Notes: generated by a model not told the origin, from the letters alone. Counted from the stretch's first letter, positions 8,511 through 17,637 are shown. The stretch: DNA of 64,000 nucleotides from Arthrobacter sp. MYb23 (GCF_002979775.1 NZ_PCPR01000008.1:62001-126000), one strand, 5' to 3'. Numbers and translations are program-made.

Positions 8511-8869
8511 GGCAGATCCCTTTCATCATCTTCGGCGAGTATGTCCGCAATCCGGTCGGCGCGTTGCCGCCAGACCATTTCCAGTTGATCCAGCAGATGG
8601 CGGGCTTTCTGCAACCCTTCATGGTTCCCCCGCACGATCTGCTCCCTCCCACGCTTCTCCTTGGTCACCAGGGAGGCCCGTTCCAGAACCGCAACATGCT
8701 TTTGTACGGCCGCGAAACTCATGGTGTAGAGCGCAGCAAGCCCGGAGACTGAGTACTCCCCCGCCGTCACCCGAGCCACGATGTCCCTGCGGGTGGCATC
8801 GGCCAAAGCCTGGAAGATCCGATCGATCTCGGCGTCGGAGAGAGGCTTACTGATCTGATCTACAACCAT
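8507..8869 (-). CDS. ArsR-family winged-helix repressor
   Basis: 120 residues from the ATG at 8869. The helix-turn-helix reads DATRRDIVARVTAGEYSVSGLAALYTMSFAAVQKHVAVLERASLV. No cysteine or histidine metal site is visible, fitting the non-metal ArsR group that pairs with SRPBCC genes. I chose 8869 over an in-frame GTG at 8890 because a TTGACG/TATCGT promoter ends 8 bases before it, giving a leaderless mRNA, and because the palindromic operator would otherwise lie inside the gene. Autoregulation of this two-gene operon is inferred. Confidence 0.85.
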   Translation of the reverse strand: MVVDQISKPLSDAEIDRIFQALADATRRDIVARVTAGEYSVSGLAALYTMSFAAVQKHVAVLERASLVTKEKRGREQIVRGNHEGLQKARHLLDQLEMVWRQRADRIADILAEDDERDLP

Positions 8870-8878
8870 TTGGTTGTA
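8861..8878. promoter_or_regulatory. Palindromic operator at the ArsR start codon
   Basis: TACAACCA-TT-TGGTTGTA is a perfect 8-2-8 inverted repeat. It covers the ATG at 8869 and touches the last base of the -10, where a bound repressor would block transcription. Confidence 0.75.
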
Positions 8879-8907
8879 CGATATCTCCACCAGTCACGCC
8901 ACGTCAA
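8878..8907 (-). promoter_or_regulatory. Promoter of the arsR-SRPBCC operon
   Basis: On the minus strand, TTGACG (8907-8902) and TATCGT (8883-8878) are separated by 18 bases. The -10 ends 8 bases before the ATG at 8869, pointing to a leaderless transcript. Confidence 0.6.
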
Positions 8908-8917
8908 TGGTTCTGCG

Positions 8918-9796
8918 TTAAGAACTGGAGCGGGGATGCATGATGCGCATCTGGTCCCACGTCCGCTCCGAGGCGGCGATGTTCTGGTTGGAACGCTCAC
9001 GATCCAAGGAGGCAAGCTCGACGGCGATCGCCTGGACCGCGGCCACAGCGCCTGTCAGGGATGGGAAGAAGCCGGCCCCCTCGGTGGGCACCACAATCCT
9101 GTGGTCGGCGTGCACCGCCACGGGCGAACCCGCACTATCAGTGATGGAGACGATGGGTGTACCCAGATTGTGGGCGATGTCCACTGCCCTCATAGTGCTG
9201 TCGTAGACCCGCCAGAGACTGATGGCGATAACGAGGTCTTCCGCACCAAGCCGTGCAAGGGCATTGGTGAGGGCCGCGACGTCGGCATCAAGGAGCCGTA
9301 CGTTGTAGCCGGCGATGATCGCGTTATGCTCCAACGCCTTGCCCGGGATCGCGTAACTTCCTGCCGCGACGATGAAGGTCTGCCGTGCACCAGCGATCGC
9401 CTTCGCAATATCATGGAGAGTTTGGGCGTCTAGCGTGCGCTCGAAATGCGCCAGATTCGCCCGGTCAGTGGATACCGCTGCCTGCGCAGGACTGCTGATG
9501 TGGCCGTTATGTTCGGCCGCAACCTCCACTGCGCTCAGCGAGGCCAGAAACCGCGAACGCAGCTCAAATTGGAAGTCGGCCCACCCCTTGAATCCCAGTG
9601 TTTGCGCGGTTCTGGTCACGGTGGAGGCGTTCGAGGCGGCTACTGCGGCAATGTCGCTGACGGAGCCGTAGGACGCAAGCCGGGGCTGGGATCGGAGGAT
9701 GCCAATCACCTGCAACTGACGGGCCGCAAGCTTCCGCCCTTGGACACGACTATCCAGCCACTCGGTCAACGTTGACGAGTCGAAATCTTCTTCCAC
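8918..9796 (-). CDS. MurR/RpiR-family transcriptional regulator
   Basis: 292 residues. An N-terminal helix-turn-helix of the RpiR type (VSDIAAVAASNASTVTRTAQTLGFKGWADFQFELR, about residues 45-80) is followed by a SIS sugar-phosphate-binding domain (TFIVAAGSYAIPGKALEHNAI, then LVIAISLWRVYDSTMRAVDIA and VSITDSAGSPVA). It is transcribed divergently from the MFS-GAF-amidohydrolase operon 108 bases away and is its probable regulator, responding to a phosphorylated or amino-acid-like metabolite of the imported compound. Confidence 0.88.
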   Translation of the reverse strand: MEEDFDSSTLTEWLDSRVQGRKLAARQLQVIGILRSQPRLASYGSVSDIAAVAASNASTVTRTAQTLGFKGWADFQFELRSRFLASLSAVEVAAEHNGHISSPAQAAVSTDRANLAHFERTLDAQTLHDIAKAIAGARQTFIVAAGSYAIPGKALEHNAIIAGYNVRLLDADVAALTNALARLGAEDLVIAISLWRVYDSTMRAVDIAHNLGTPIVSITDSAGSPVAVHADHRIVVPTEGAGFFPSLTGAVAAVQAIAVELASLDRERSNQNIAASERTWDQMRIMHPRSSS

Positions 9797-9904
9797 CTAT
9801 TGACCTACCTCACATTTTGGCCGTACCTTCGATACATCGCTTCTGCACAGACCCGTGCATATTCCTAAAAATGTACAACTTGGCCCAATTTGGCAGGAAT
9901 CCCC

Positions 9905-11293
9905 ATGTCTCTCACAGCACGCCTGGATCGTCTGGCTCTCAGTCGACCACACTACAAGCTTCTCCTCATTGGAGGCCTCGGCTACTCGTTCGACGGTATG
10001 GACGGTGCAGTGGTCGCATTCCTGCTCCCGCGCATCCAGGAAATTTGGGGCCTCAGCACCGCCAGCCTCGGTTTGGTGGGCTCGGCCGCCCCCTTCGGCT
10101 TCTTCTTCGGCGCAATCCTGGCCGGTTGGATGGGTGACCGCTTTGGCCGCAAGAAGGTCATGCTCTGGGCTCTGGCCTTCTACTGCCTCATGTCAGTGGT
10201 GGCGGCCATGGCCCCCAACTTCGAAATTTTCCTGATTGCACGGATCTTTGCCGGCCTGGGTGCGGGCGCTGAAAGCGTGATTATCGCCCCGTTCCTGTCC
10301 GAATTCATCCCCCCGAAGCGCCGCGGCTGGTTCATTGGAACCCTGGCCGGATTCTTCTCCTTCGGCTTCGTGGCTGCCGCACTGATCGGCCGGTTCGTTG
10401 TTCCGCTGGGCGAGGACGGCTGGCGCTGGGCGCAGGTCATCACCGCAGTCCCCATCCTCCTCCTGCTCTGGTGGCGTCGCAGCCTGCCCGAATCCCCACG
10501 CTTCCTCATCAGCCAAGGCCGCATCGCAGAGGCAACCGAAGTGGTGGACCGCTTTGAGCAGAGCGTCGTCAAAGCCACTGGGAAGCCCCTTGCTCCCTTG
10601 CCCGCCGCCGAGGAAGAGATCACCAAGCACGAGCAAAAGATCAGTATCTGGAACGCCCTGAAGTTCATGTGGTCCAAAGCCATGCGCCGCCGCACCGCGG
10701 TGATCTGGTTGATCTGGTTTGTGATCACGTTCTCCTACTACGGCTTCTTCTCCTGGATTCCCACGCTCCTCGTAGGTCGCGGCATCACCATCACCAAGAG
10801 CTTTGAGTTCTCCATCCTCATTTATCTGGCACAGATCCCCGGCTACTTCTCCGCTGCTTGGTTGTGTGACCGGATTGACCGCAAGAACACCATTGCCCTG
10901 TACTTGGCGGGATCGGCCATCAGCGCCTTCTGGCTGAGCCAATCCAACGATTCCGGAATGATCCTGCTGGCCGCTGCAACGTTGTCCTTCTTCCTGAATG
11001 GCACCTACGCCGGCGTCTACGCCTACACACCGGAGCTCTTCCCCACCTGGATGCGTGCCACCGGTGTTGGCCTGGCCAGCGCAGTGGGCCGCATCGGCAG
11101 CATCCTGGCACCGTCCATCATTGGCATCTTCGCCGCGTCCCTCGGTTTCGGCGGAGTGTTCACCATGACCACCGTGGTGCTGACCATCGGCGTGTTGGGT
11201 GTGGTGATCTTCGGAGCGTCCACCGCAGGCAAATCCCTGGAGAACATCAACGCCCGGGCCGAGCATGATCCGGCCACGGCAGAAAGCAAGTGA
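9905..11293 (+). CDS. MFS transporter (sugar/organic-acid porter type)
   Basis: 462 residues, about 12 predicted membrane helices. The ATG at 9905 is preferred to an upstream TTG because AGGA lies six bases before it. The MFS signature between helices 2 and 3 is present (GWMGDRFGRKKVM), with a repeat-like AAWLCDRIDRKNTIA in the second half; PESPRFLISQGR after helix 6 is typical of sugar-porter and aromatic-acid symporter families. A C-terminal polar tail follows. Its neighbours suggest import of a small amide or dipeptide-like compound that the amidohydrolase then cleaves. Confidence 0.88.
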   Translation: MSLTARLDRLALSRPHYKLLLIGGLGYSFDGMDGAVVAFLLPRIQEIWGLSTASLGLVGSAAPFGFFFGAILAGWMGDRFGRKKVMLWALAFYCLMSVVAAMAPNFEIFLIARIFAGLGAGAESVIIAPFLSEFIPPKRRGWFIGTLAGFFSFGFVAAALIGRFVVPLGEDGWRWAQVITAVPILLLLWWRRSLPESPRFLISQGRIAEATEVVDRFEQSVVKATGKPLAPLPAAEEEITKHEQKISIWNALKFMWSKAMRRRTAVIWLIWFVITFSYYGFFSWIPTLLVGRGITITKSFEFSILIYLAQIPGYFSAAWLCDRIDRKNTIALYLAGSAISAFWLSQSNDSGMILLAAATLSFFLNGTYAGVYAYTPELFPTWMRATGVGLASAVGRIGSILAPSIIGIFAASLGFGGVFTMTTVVLTIGVLGVVIFGASTAGKSLENINARAEHDPATAESK

Positions 11294-11799
11294 ACGCCAT
11301 GAATTCAGACGAAGTTTTCCAGCAGACGCTTGAGGCGATGCAGCAGGAACCGGGAGTCATTCTGTTCACTGCACTGCAGTGGATTCCCCAACGCTCCAGC
11401 CTCAAGCGCCTGTTCACCAGCCACCCGGCCGAGTACCCGGTAGGCGGCGAAAAAACAGTGGAGATCTCCCCCGGCTGGCTGGGTACGGTCATCGAAAAGA
11501 AGGAGCCGTTCCTGGCCCCCGACCTGACGGCCCTGAGGGAAGTCTTTGCAGACTCCGAGCTCATCCAGCAACTGGGCTGTGGCGCCGTCATCAACGTGCC
11601 GGTCTTGGATCAGAAAGACAACGTTGTGGGTGTCCTTGCCCTCTTGGACGCTGAAGGCAAGTACACGCAGCAGAGTGTGGAAACCGCCGTCGACGTCATC
11701 AATGCCCACAAGGCCCGCCTGGTTCAGGCCTTCGAAGCCCATCCCACCGAAGCCGACGTCCCCGAACCCACCGAAGCACCCGCGAAGGACACTGTTTAG
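11290..11799 (+). CDS. GAF-domain protein
   Basis: 169 residues, GTG start overlapping the MFS stop (an ATG at 11299 is the alternative). The region from about residue 20 to 145 is GAF-like: VEISPGWLGTVIEKKEPFLAPD, then GCGAVINVPVLDQKDNVVGVLALLD. GAF domains bind small ligands and usually control a partner domain, but here no effector domain is attached; the last 25 residues are acidic and proline-rich. Wedged between transporter and hydrolase, it may sense or carry the substrate. Confidence 0.8.
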   Translation: MNAMNSDEVFQQTLEAMQQEPGVILFTALQWIPQRSSLKRLFTSHPAEYPVGGEKTVEISPGWLGTVIEKKEPFLAPDLTALREVFADSELIQQLGCGAVINVPVLDQKDNVVGVLALLDAEGKYTQQSVETAVDVINAHKARLVQAFEAHPTEADVPEPTEAPAKDTV

Positions 11800-11800
11800 T

Positions 11801-13021
11801 ATGAGCACCACCCCACTTGTCATCCGCAACGCAAGCGTCCTGGACGTTGACGCGGGCACCTACTCCACTGCCGACGTCGTAAGTGTTGACGGAAAGATCA
11901 GCGGCGTCGGCCGTGACCTTGAGGCGCCTTCGGGCGCGCGGGTCATCGATGGCACCGGTAAGTTTGTGATCCCGGGCCTGATCGATGCCCACGTTCACGT
12001 GGTGGCGTCCAGCGCGGACTTCCGCTCGCTCACCTTCACACCTGCCTCCTATGTCTACGCGCAGACGGCCCGCATCATGGGCGAGATGCTGCGACGCGGA
12101 TTCACCACTGTCCGCGATCTGTCCGGCGCCGACTTCGGTCTTGCAATGGCCCAGGAGGAAGGTCTGTTGGAGGGCCCGAAGATCCACTTCTGCGGCCATG
12201 CCTTGAGCCAGACCGGCGGACATGGGGACATGCGCCTGCCCGGCGAGGACCATGATCCCAATGGTCGGGGCTGCTGCGGCATCGGCCGGGTGGCCGACGG
12301 CGTTGACGCTGTCCGCGCTGCCGCCCGCGACGAAATCCGCAAGGGCGCCCACCACATCAAGATCATGGCGTCCGGCGGTGTCTCCTCGCCCACAGACCGC
12401 ATCGATTCCACCCAATACTCCATGGAAGAAATGCGCGCAGCAGTGGAGGAGGCACAGGCCGCCAACCGCTACGTGGCCGCCCACGCCTACACTGCCCGGG
12501 CCATCAACCGTGCGCTTGAGGCGGGTGTCCGCTCGATCGAACACGGAAACCTCCTGGACGACGAAAGCCTGAAGCTGTTCCTCGAAAAGGACGCCTTCCT
12601 GGTCCCCACGCTGGTGACGTACTGGGCGCTGAAGGAAGAGGGCAAGGAGTTCGGGCTCACGGAGGAAATGTGGGCAAAGGTGGACTCCGTACTCACCAGC
12701 GGCCTCGAAGCGATCGGCCGCGCCCACGAAGCCGGCGTGAAGATGGCTTTCGGTACTGATCTCCTGGGCGGCATGCACCGCCACCAAAACGAGCAGTTCA
12801 GACTCCTCGGCAAGGTGCAGCCAGCGATAGATGCCATCCGTTCCGCAACCACGACGGCGGCCCTGCTGCTGGAGCGCGAAGGTGAACTTGGCGTGATCGC
12901 GCCGGGCGCGGATGCTGACCTTCTGGTTTTGGGGGCCGACCCGGTGGCTGATATTTCGGTGCTGGCCGACATCTCCGAGCACCTGGAATACCTCATCCAG
13001 AACGGCCGGGTGATCTCCTAG
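11801..13021 (+). CDS. Metal-dependent amidohydrolase (prolidase/carboxypeptidase-like)
   Basis: 406 residues from the ATG at 11801, one base after the GAF stop; longer in-frame versions run through the GAF gene and are not real. Metal-binding motifs of the amidohydrolase superfamily are intact: GLIDAHVHV (HxH, near residue 65), KIMASGG with the bridging lysine, AAHAYT, SIEHG, and FGTDLLGG with the catalytic aspartate. The layout matches the group containing Xaa-Pro dipeptidases and carboxypeptidases that hydrolyse N-acyl amino acids. Cytoplasmic; it probably cleaves whatever the MFS protein imports. Confidence 0.88.
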   Translation: MSTTPLVIRNASVLDVDAGTYSTADVVSVDGKISGVGRDLEAPSGARVIDGTGKFVIPGLIDAHVHVVASSADFRSLTFTPASYVYAQTARIMGEMLRRGFTTVRDLSGADFGLAMAQEEGLLEGPKIHFCGHALSQTGGHGDMRLPGEDHDPNGRGCCGIGRVADGVDAVRAAARDEIRKGAHHIKIMASGGVSSPTDRIDSTQYSMEEMRAAVEEAQAANRYVAAHAYTARAINRALEAGVRSIEHGNLLDDESLKLFLEKDAFLVPTLVTYWALKEEGKEFGLTEEMWAKVDSVLTSGLEAIGRAHEAGVKMAFGTDLLGGMHRHQNEQFRLLGKVQPAIDAIRSATTTAALLLEREGELGVIAPGADADLLVLGADPVADISVLADISEHLEYLIQNGRVIS

Positions 13022-13051
13022 TTTCTGTGCCCGCCGCGTGTGCAGTCCTTC

Positions 13052-13150
13052 CCGACGCTCTCTCACCTAACGCGCCATTTCCGCCGACGCTCTATCACCC
13101 GGTGATAGAGCGTTGGGCGGAAGGGGCCGTTATGTGAGAGAGCGTTGGGG
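13052..13150. repeat. Nested inverted repeat of the CGCTCTCTCAC family
   Basis: The outer arms ACGCTCTCTCAC (13055-13066) and GTGAGAGAGCGT (13134-13145) enclose inner arms ACGCTCTATCACC (13087-13099) and GGTGATAGAGCGT (13101-13113) with a single-base loop; the flanks between them also pair in part. The same unit occurs four times at 26969-27159. It is likely a mobile REP-like intergenic element and may also end transcription of the amidohydrolase operon. Confidence 0.75.
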
Positions 13151-13235
13151 CTGACCGGGCCTGTTATTACCCTCCTCAAAGACCGACAATGTAAGTATGC
13201 TGATCATTATCAGGCAAGACTAAGAGGAGGACACA

Positions 13236-13949
13236 GTGACCACGAAAGTGAACAAGACAATCATGGTCAACGTTCCGGTCAGCGCCGCTTACAGGCAGTG
13301 GACCAAATTCGAGGAGTTTCCGCACTTCATGGGCGGGGTGGAACGCGTCACGCGACTCAGCGACGACCGACTGGAATGGGTGGCCGAAATCGCCGGCGTC
13401 CATCGCCGTTGGGAGGCCAAGATCGTCCAACAGGACGTGGACCGGGCAGTGGCTTGGGCCGCCGTCGAGGGTGCCAAGAACGCAGGCTGGGTTGAATTCA
13501 AGGAAGCCGGTCCCAGCCAGACGTCCTTGCATCTGTCTTTGGAATACGAACCGCACGGCGTCCTCGAGTTCCTGGGCGACAAGTTGCACATTGTTGAAAG
13601 GCAGGCTGAGTCAGACTTGAAGAAGTTCAAGGAGTACATCGAGAAGCAGGCACCGGAAGCTGGCACCGATACAGAGGAGCGGACCACGGCCGGCACCACC
13701 GCAACGGCTACAGGAGCAACCGCGGCCACCGGCGCTTCCGGTACCACCGGCTCCCCTGCCCCGGACTCGCCACCGATCGTCGATCCCATCACCCACCCGT
13801 TCGATCAGACCAACGGCCTGGCCGATCTGGACGGCGACTCCGACGAGACGGCTGACAGCGACACCCGCAGCGAAGCCGAGCGGAAGGCAGACGAAGGTCA
13901 CGGCGAGGGATTCATCCCACCCCTGGGCGGGATGCCGGGACAGCGGTAA
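13236..13949 (+). CDS. SRPBCC/polyketide-cyclase-like protein with low-complexity tail
   Basis: 237 residues, GTG start with a strong GAGGAGG site. Residues 1-140 form a START-like cyclase/dehydrase domain (VNVPVSAAYRQWTKFEEFPHFMGGVERV); residues 140-237 are a disordered Thr/Ala-rich then acidic tail. A paralogue with the same order of domain and tail lies at 52270-52881. Members of this group are often found among stress-associated genes of soil actinobacteria; the ligand is unknown. It stands alone between the repeat and the ABC operon. Confidence 0.83.
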   Translation: MTTKVNKTIMVNVPVSAAYRQWTKFEEFPHFMGGVERVTRLSDDRLEWVAEIAGVHRRWEAKIVQQDVDRAVAWAAVEGAKNAGWVEFKEAGPSQTSLHLSLEYEPHGVLEFLGDKLHIVERQAESDLKKFKEYIEKQAPEAGTDTEERTTAGTTATATGATAATGASGTTGSPAPDSPPIVDPITHPFDQTNGLADLDGDSDETADSDTRSEAERKADEGHGEGFIPPLGGMPGQR

Positions 13950-14057
13950 AGTCCCACTCCGGACGTGGCGTCCTGACCTTCTTTGACCACCGAAGCACCG
14001 AAAGTAAACCCCCAAAGGTTGAAATAGCTGCCTCCCGAGCTCAAAGAGGGTCAGGAA

Positions 14058-15719
14058 TCAGCCCGCTATGGGAACCCGGCCCGGGATGGCCGTGATCAGC
14101 TGCCGGGTGTAGTCCTCCGCAGGGTTTTCCAGCACTGCGGTGGCCTCCCCGAGTTCCACCATTTTCCCTGCCTGCATGACGGCCACGCGGTCGGAAATTT
14201 GCTGCACCACGGCGAGATCATGCGAGATGAACAGGTAGCTCAACGACTCCTGCACCTGCAGCTCAGCCAAGAGAGTCAGGATCTGCGCCTGCACCGAAAC
14301 ATCCAGGGCCGAAACCGCTTCATCCAGCACCACGAGTTCGGGCTTCAGCGCCAACGCCCGCGCGATAGCAATACGTTGCCGCTGCCCACCCGAGAGTTCG
14401 GCCGGACGCCGGGTTCCGTAGTCCACGGGGAGGTGGACCTCCTCAAGCAACGCCTTCACCCGGCTCTTTTGTTCGGCCGGGGTGCCCTCCGCAAAGGCCC
14501 GGAGCGGCTCAGCGATGATGTCCTCCACAGAGAACCTCGGATCCAGCGATGCATAAGGACTCTGGAACACCACTTGGAACCGGCGTCGGAGTTGGCGCAG
14601 CCTCTCCCCTTTCGCGCTGGCGAGGTCCACGCCGTCGAACGTCACTGAACCTGAGGTTGGCTTGTCCAACCTCAGCAGCAGGCGGGCAACTGTGCTCTTC
14701 CCGGAACCGGACTCCCCCACCAATGCCAGAGTCTCGCCTCGCCGGATGTCCAGCGAAACATCGTCGACGGCGGTCAGCGACCTTGCGCCCCCGGCTGTCC
14801 GGGGCAGGCCGAACACCTTGCGAAGCGACTTGGCCTCCACAAGAGGGAAAACGTGGACAACGTCGCCGCCCGTCGCCGTGCGTGGGTTCTGGACCGAAAG
14901 CGATGGCCGCAATCTGCGCGGGCTGAGTCCCGGGGCCGCCGCAATGAGTTGCTGCGTGTAGCTGTGCTGCGGGTCGCCCAGCACAGCCGTCGCGGACCCT
15001 TCCTCCACAATTTCGCCGCCGCGCATCACGATGATCCGGTCGGCACGGTCAGCTGCGACGCCGAGGTCGTGCGTGATCAGCAGGACGGCGGTCCCCCGCT
15101 CCGCAGTCAGGGTGGCAATGTTGTCCAGGATCTGCCGCTGGACCGTCACGTCCAGAGCACTGGTGGGCTCATCAGCAATGACCAGTTTCGGCTGGGCAGC
15201 AAGCGCAGTGGCTATAAGCACGCGTTGGCGCATGCCACCGGAGAACTGATGGGGAAACTGGCGCGCCCGGGAGGGAGCGTCGCGGATTCCGGATTCCTCC
15301 AGCAATCTGACGGCACTCTGGCGTGCAGCCTTCTTGGGCTGGAGCCGGTGGATGGTGAGCGCTTCCGCCACTTGTTCGCCCACCCGTTGGAGGGGATCCA
15401 ACGACGCCGTGGGGTCCTGCGGAATCAGCCCGATGTCCTTGCCGCGCACCCCCTGCCACTCCTTGCGCGTCAGCTGCGTCAGGTCCGTGCCGTCGAAGGT
15501 CACGCTGCCGGAGGAAACCCGGGCGTTGCCGGGGAGCAGGTTGATGATGGAATGGGCCGTGGTGGTCTTGCCGGAGCCCGACTCCCCCACAATCGCCACC
15601 ACCTCGCCGGCCCGGACCTCAAAACTGACACCCGCCACCGCGTTCCGCGAAGATCCGTCCACCACATAGTCCACGCGGAGGTTCTCCACCTTCAACAGCG
15701 GTTCAGCATGGGAGCTCAT
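14058..15719 (-). CDS. Peptide/nickel-type ABC transporter, two fused ATP-binding domains
   Basis: 553 residues with two complete nucleotide-binding domains, equivalent to fused DppD and DppF. Domain 1: Walker A GESGSGKTT near residue 50, signature FSGGMRQR, Walker B VIADEPTSALD. Domain 2: GESGSGKST near 340, LSGGQRQR, VVLDEAVSALD. Both have the catalytic glutamate and the H-loop histidine (LITHD, FISHD). Last gene of a leftward operon of LLM, LLM, binding protein, two permeases and this ATPase; it overlaps the upstream permease gene by 4 bases. It energises import of a compound that the two monooxygenases probably oxidise. Confidence 0.93.
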   Translation of the reverse strand: MSSHAEPLLKVENLRVDYVVDGSSRNAVAGVSFEVRAGEVVAIVGESGSGKTTTAHSIINLLPGNARVSSGSVTFDGTDLTQLTRKEWQGVRGKDIGLIPQDPTASLDPLQRVGEQVAEALTIHRLQPKKAARQSAVRLLEESGIRDAPSRARQFPHQFSGGMRQRVLIATALAAQPKLVIADEPTSALDVTVQRQILDNIATLTAERGTAVLLITHDLGVAADRADRIIVMRGGEIVEEGSATAVLGDPQHSYTQQLIAAAPGLSPRRLRPSLSVQNPRTATGGDVVHVFPLVEAKSLRKVFGLPRTAGGARSLTAVDDVSLDIRRGETLALVGESGSGKSTVARLLLRLDKPTSGSVTFDGVDLASAKGERLRQLRRRFQVVFQSPYASLDPRFSVEDIIAEPLRAFAEGTPAEQKSRVKALLEEVHLPVDYGTRRPAELSGGQRQRIAIARALALKPELVVLDEAVSALDVSVQAQILTLLAELQVQESLSYLFISHDLAVVQQISDRVAVMQAGKMVELGEATAVLENPAEDYTRQLITAIPGRVPIAG

Positions 15720-16672
15720 GGCCGGTTCCTTTCAGAGTCTTGGAAAGCATGCGAAATACGGTTGGTGGACAGCACGACGGCGGCAATCACCACGCCCGGC
15801 AACGTCACCAGCCACCACGCAGCCACCAGGTAGTCGCGGCCTCCGGCCACCAGTGAACCCCATTCCGCGGAGGGCGGTGGTGCGCCGAACCCGAGGAAGC
15901 TCAGCGATGAAATCGACAGGACTGCCATGCCGAACTCCAACGCGGACAAGGCCAGAACCGGGCCGGCAGCGTTGGGGAGGACGTGTCGGAGGAGGATGGA
16001 GTGCCACCGGACACCCGAGGACCGTGCGGCCTCAACGTACACAGCGGTGCTCACCCGCAGGGTTTCAGCCCGCATGATCCGGGCGAAGTTGGCCACACTG
16101 GCAATGCCCACCGCGATGGCGATGTTGATGGTTCCAAAGCCGAGCACCGTGATGAGAGCCAAGGAAAGCAGCAAGCTCGGAATGGCCAGCAGCACATCCA
16201 TGACGCGCATGATGGCGTCATCCACCCACCCCCTGATGGAGCCAGCCAGCAAACCGAGCGCCGATCCCGCAACCAGGCCGACGGCTACCGCCACTGCCGT
16301 TGCAGCCAACGAGGTTGCCGAACCGTGGACCACACGGGAAAAGAGATCACGGCCCAGGCTGTCGGTGCCGAACCAGTGTTCCGCGGACGGTGGTTTGAGC
16401 CGCGACGACGGAACACCCGTGTCCGGAGGCCACTGGGTAAAGGCCTGGGGAACCAACGCCCACAGGATCACCAAAGCAAGGACCAGCACGGACAGCACCA
16501 ATCCGGGCTTGGCCAGGAACCTCCGGGCGCCGGCCCAAGGGGAACCAGCCCAACTACCTGAAGCCTGGTCGGAGGCCGGCGGGACGGGAACTGCCGTCTC
16601 GGGTGCGGCGGCCGAGTGCCCCGTCCCGGAGCCGGCCTCGGAGGGCGTCTCCCTCACAAGTTGCTGCGTCAT
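15716..16672 (-). CDS. ABC transporter permease (DppC/OppC type)
   Basis: 318 residues. A long proline-rich cytoplasmic N-terminus (to about residue 55) precedes the first helix and the DppC-type GTDSLGRDLFSRVVHGS motif. The inner-membrane EAA loop is EAARSSGVRWHSILLRHVLPN. About six membrane helices. Pairs with the DppB-type permease 10 bases upstream. Confidence 0.92.
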   Translation of the reverse strand: MTQQLVRETPSEAGSGTGHSAAAPETAVPVPPASDQASGSWAGSPWAGARRFLAKPGLVLSVLVLALVILWALVPQAFTQWPPDTGVPSSRLKPPSAEHWFGTDSLGRDLFSRVVHGSATSLAATAVAVAVGLVAGSALGLLAGSIRGWVDDAIMRVMDVLLAIPSLLLSLALITVLGFGTINIAIAVGIASVANFARIMRAETLRVSTAVYVEAARSSGVRWHSILLRHVLPNAAGPVLALSALEFGMAVLSISSLSFLGFGAPPPSAEWGSLVAGGRDYLVAAWWLVTLPGVVIAAVVLSTNRISHAFQDSERNRP

Positions 16673-16682
16673 GATGGCCCTC

Positions 16683-17630
16683 CTAGACCTTGGCCCCGCG
16701 CGCTGTGTTGATACGCGGGTCCACGAGCGGATAAATCAGGTCAACGATCAAGCTGGTGATCACAAAGATGGCGGCGGCCAGGACCACCAGGGTCTGAACT
16801 ACGGGGATGTCCCTGCTGTTGACGGCCGTGACGGTGAGCCGCCCGATGCCTGCGCGGGAGAACACTGTTTCGCTCACCACTGCCCCGGCCAGCAGGTTTC
16901 CCACCAGGATTCCGAGCATGGTCAGCGTGGGAATGGCTGCGTTCCGGAGGGCATGGCCAAAGTTGATCAGCGCTTCGCTGGCTCCCTTGGCCCGGATCTG
17001 TTCGATGTACGGTTCGCCCAATGTTTGGCGCAAGCTGCGCGTCAGCAGCTGGGCGATCACCGCTGAGGTGGGTATGGCCAGAGTCAGGGCTGGAAGCACG
17101 AGGCTCTGGCCGCCGTCGTTCCCTATCGCTGGGAACAATCGCAACCTGAACGAGAAGAACTGCAGCAGCAAGAGGCCAATCCAGAAAGTGGGCACGGCGA
17201 TGCCCAAAGGCGGCAGCGAGGAGAAGGTCTGGCGGATCCAGCGGTTGCGGCTGAACGCCGCAACCACTGCCAGGGCACTGCCCAGGAGCACCGCGACCGC
17301 GAATCCCGCCACGGCCAACTTGATGGTCTCCGGCAAGACTTCCGCCACAGTCTGGGTCGCAGGGACACCATTCTTGATGGACAGCCCGAAGTCCAGCTGG
17401 AACGCCTTGAACAGGGCAACAAAGTATTGCTCGTAAAGAGGCCTGTCCAATCCGTACTCCGCGCGGAGTTTCTCCACGAGAGCCGGGTCCACTGCGTTCT
17501 GTTCGTCGCCGCTGGCCATGATGCTCACGGCGTCGCCGGGCAACAAGTACAGGATCAGGAAGGACACTGTGTACGCGGCCCAGAGGACGAACGCGCCCTG
17601 CAGCAACCGTTGGCCGATGTAGCGGATCAT
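16683..17630 (-). CDS. ABC transporter permease (DppB/OppB type)
   Basis: 315 residues, six predicted helices. The family N-terminus is clear (IRYIGQRLLQGAFVLWAAYTVSFLILYLLPGD), as is the coupling loop YIEQIRAKGASEALINFGHALRNA. It lies 7 bases downstream of the binding-protein gene and 10 bases before the DppC-type permease, so the operon is continuous. Confidence 0.92.
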   Translation of the reverse strand: MIRYIGQRLLQGAFVLWAAYTVSFLILYLLPGDAVSIMASGDEQNAVDPALVEKLRAEYGLDRPLYEQYFVALFKAFQLDFGLSIKNGVPATQTVAEVLPETIKLAVAGFAVAVLLGSALAVVAAFSRNRWIRQTFSSLPPLGIAVPTFWIGLLLLQFFSFRLRLFPAIGNDGGQSLVLPALTLAIPTSAVIAQLLTRSLRQTLGEPYIEQIRAKGASEALINFGHALRNAAIPTLTMLGILVGNLLAGAVVSETVFSRAGIGRLTVTAVNSRDIPVVQTLVVLAAAIFVITSLIVDLIYPLVDPRINTARGAKV

Positions 17631-17637
17631 GGGATTC

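Noticed and set aside
10193..11266. 357-codon minus-strand frame within the MFS gene
   Set aside because: Gly/Gln/Asp-rich, antisense to transmembrane codons; a mirror of the real gene at 9905-11293.
11699..13066. 455-codon open frame antisense to the amidohydrolase, and the plus-strand extension of the amidohydrolase back to 11546
   Set aside because: The antisense frame has no recognisable motif; the extension duplicates GAF-gene sequence out of frame. The ATG at 11801 fits the family start.
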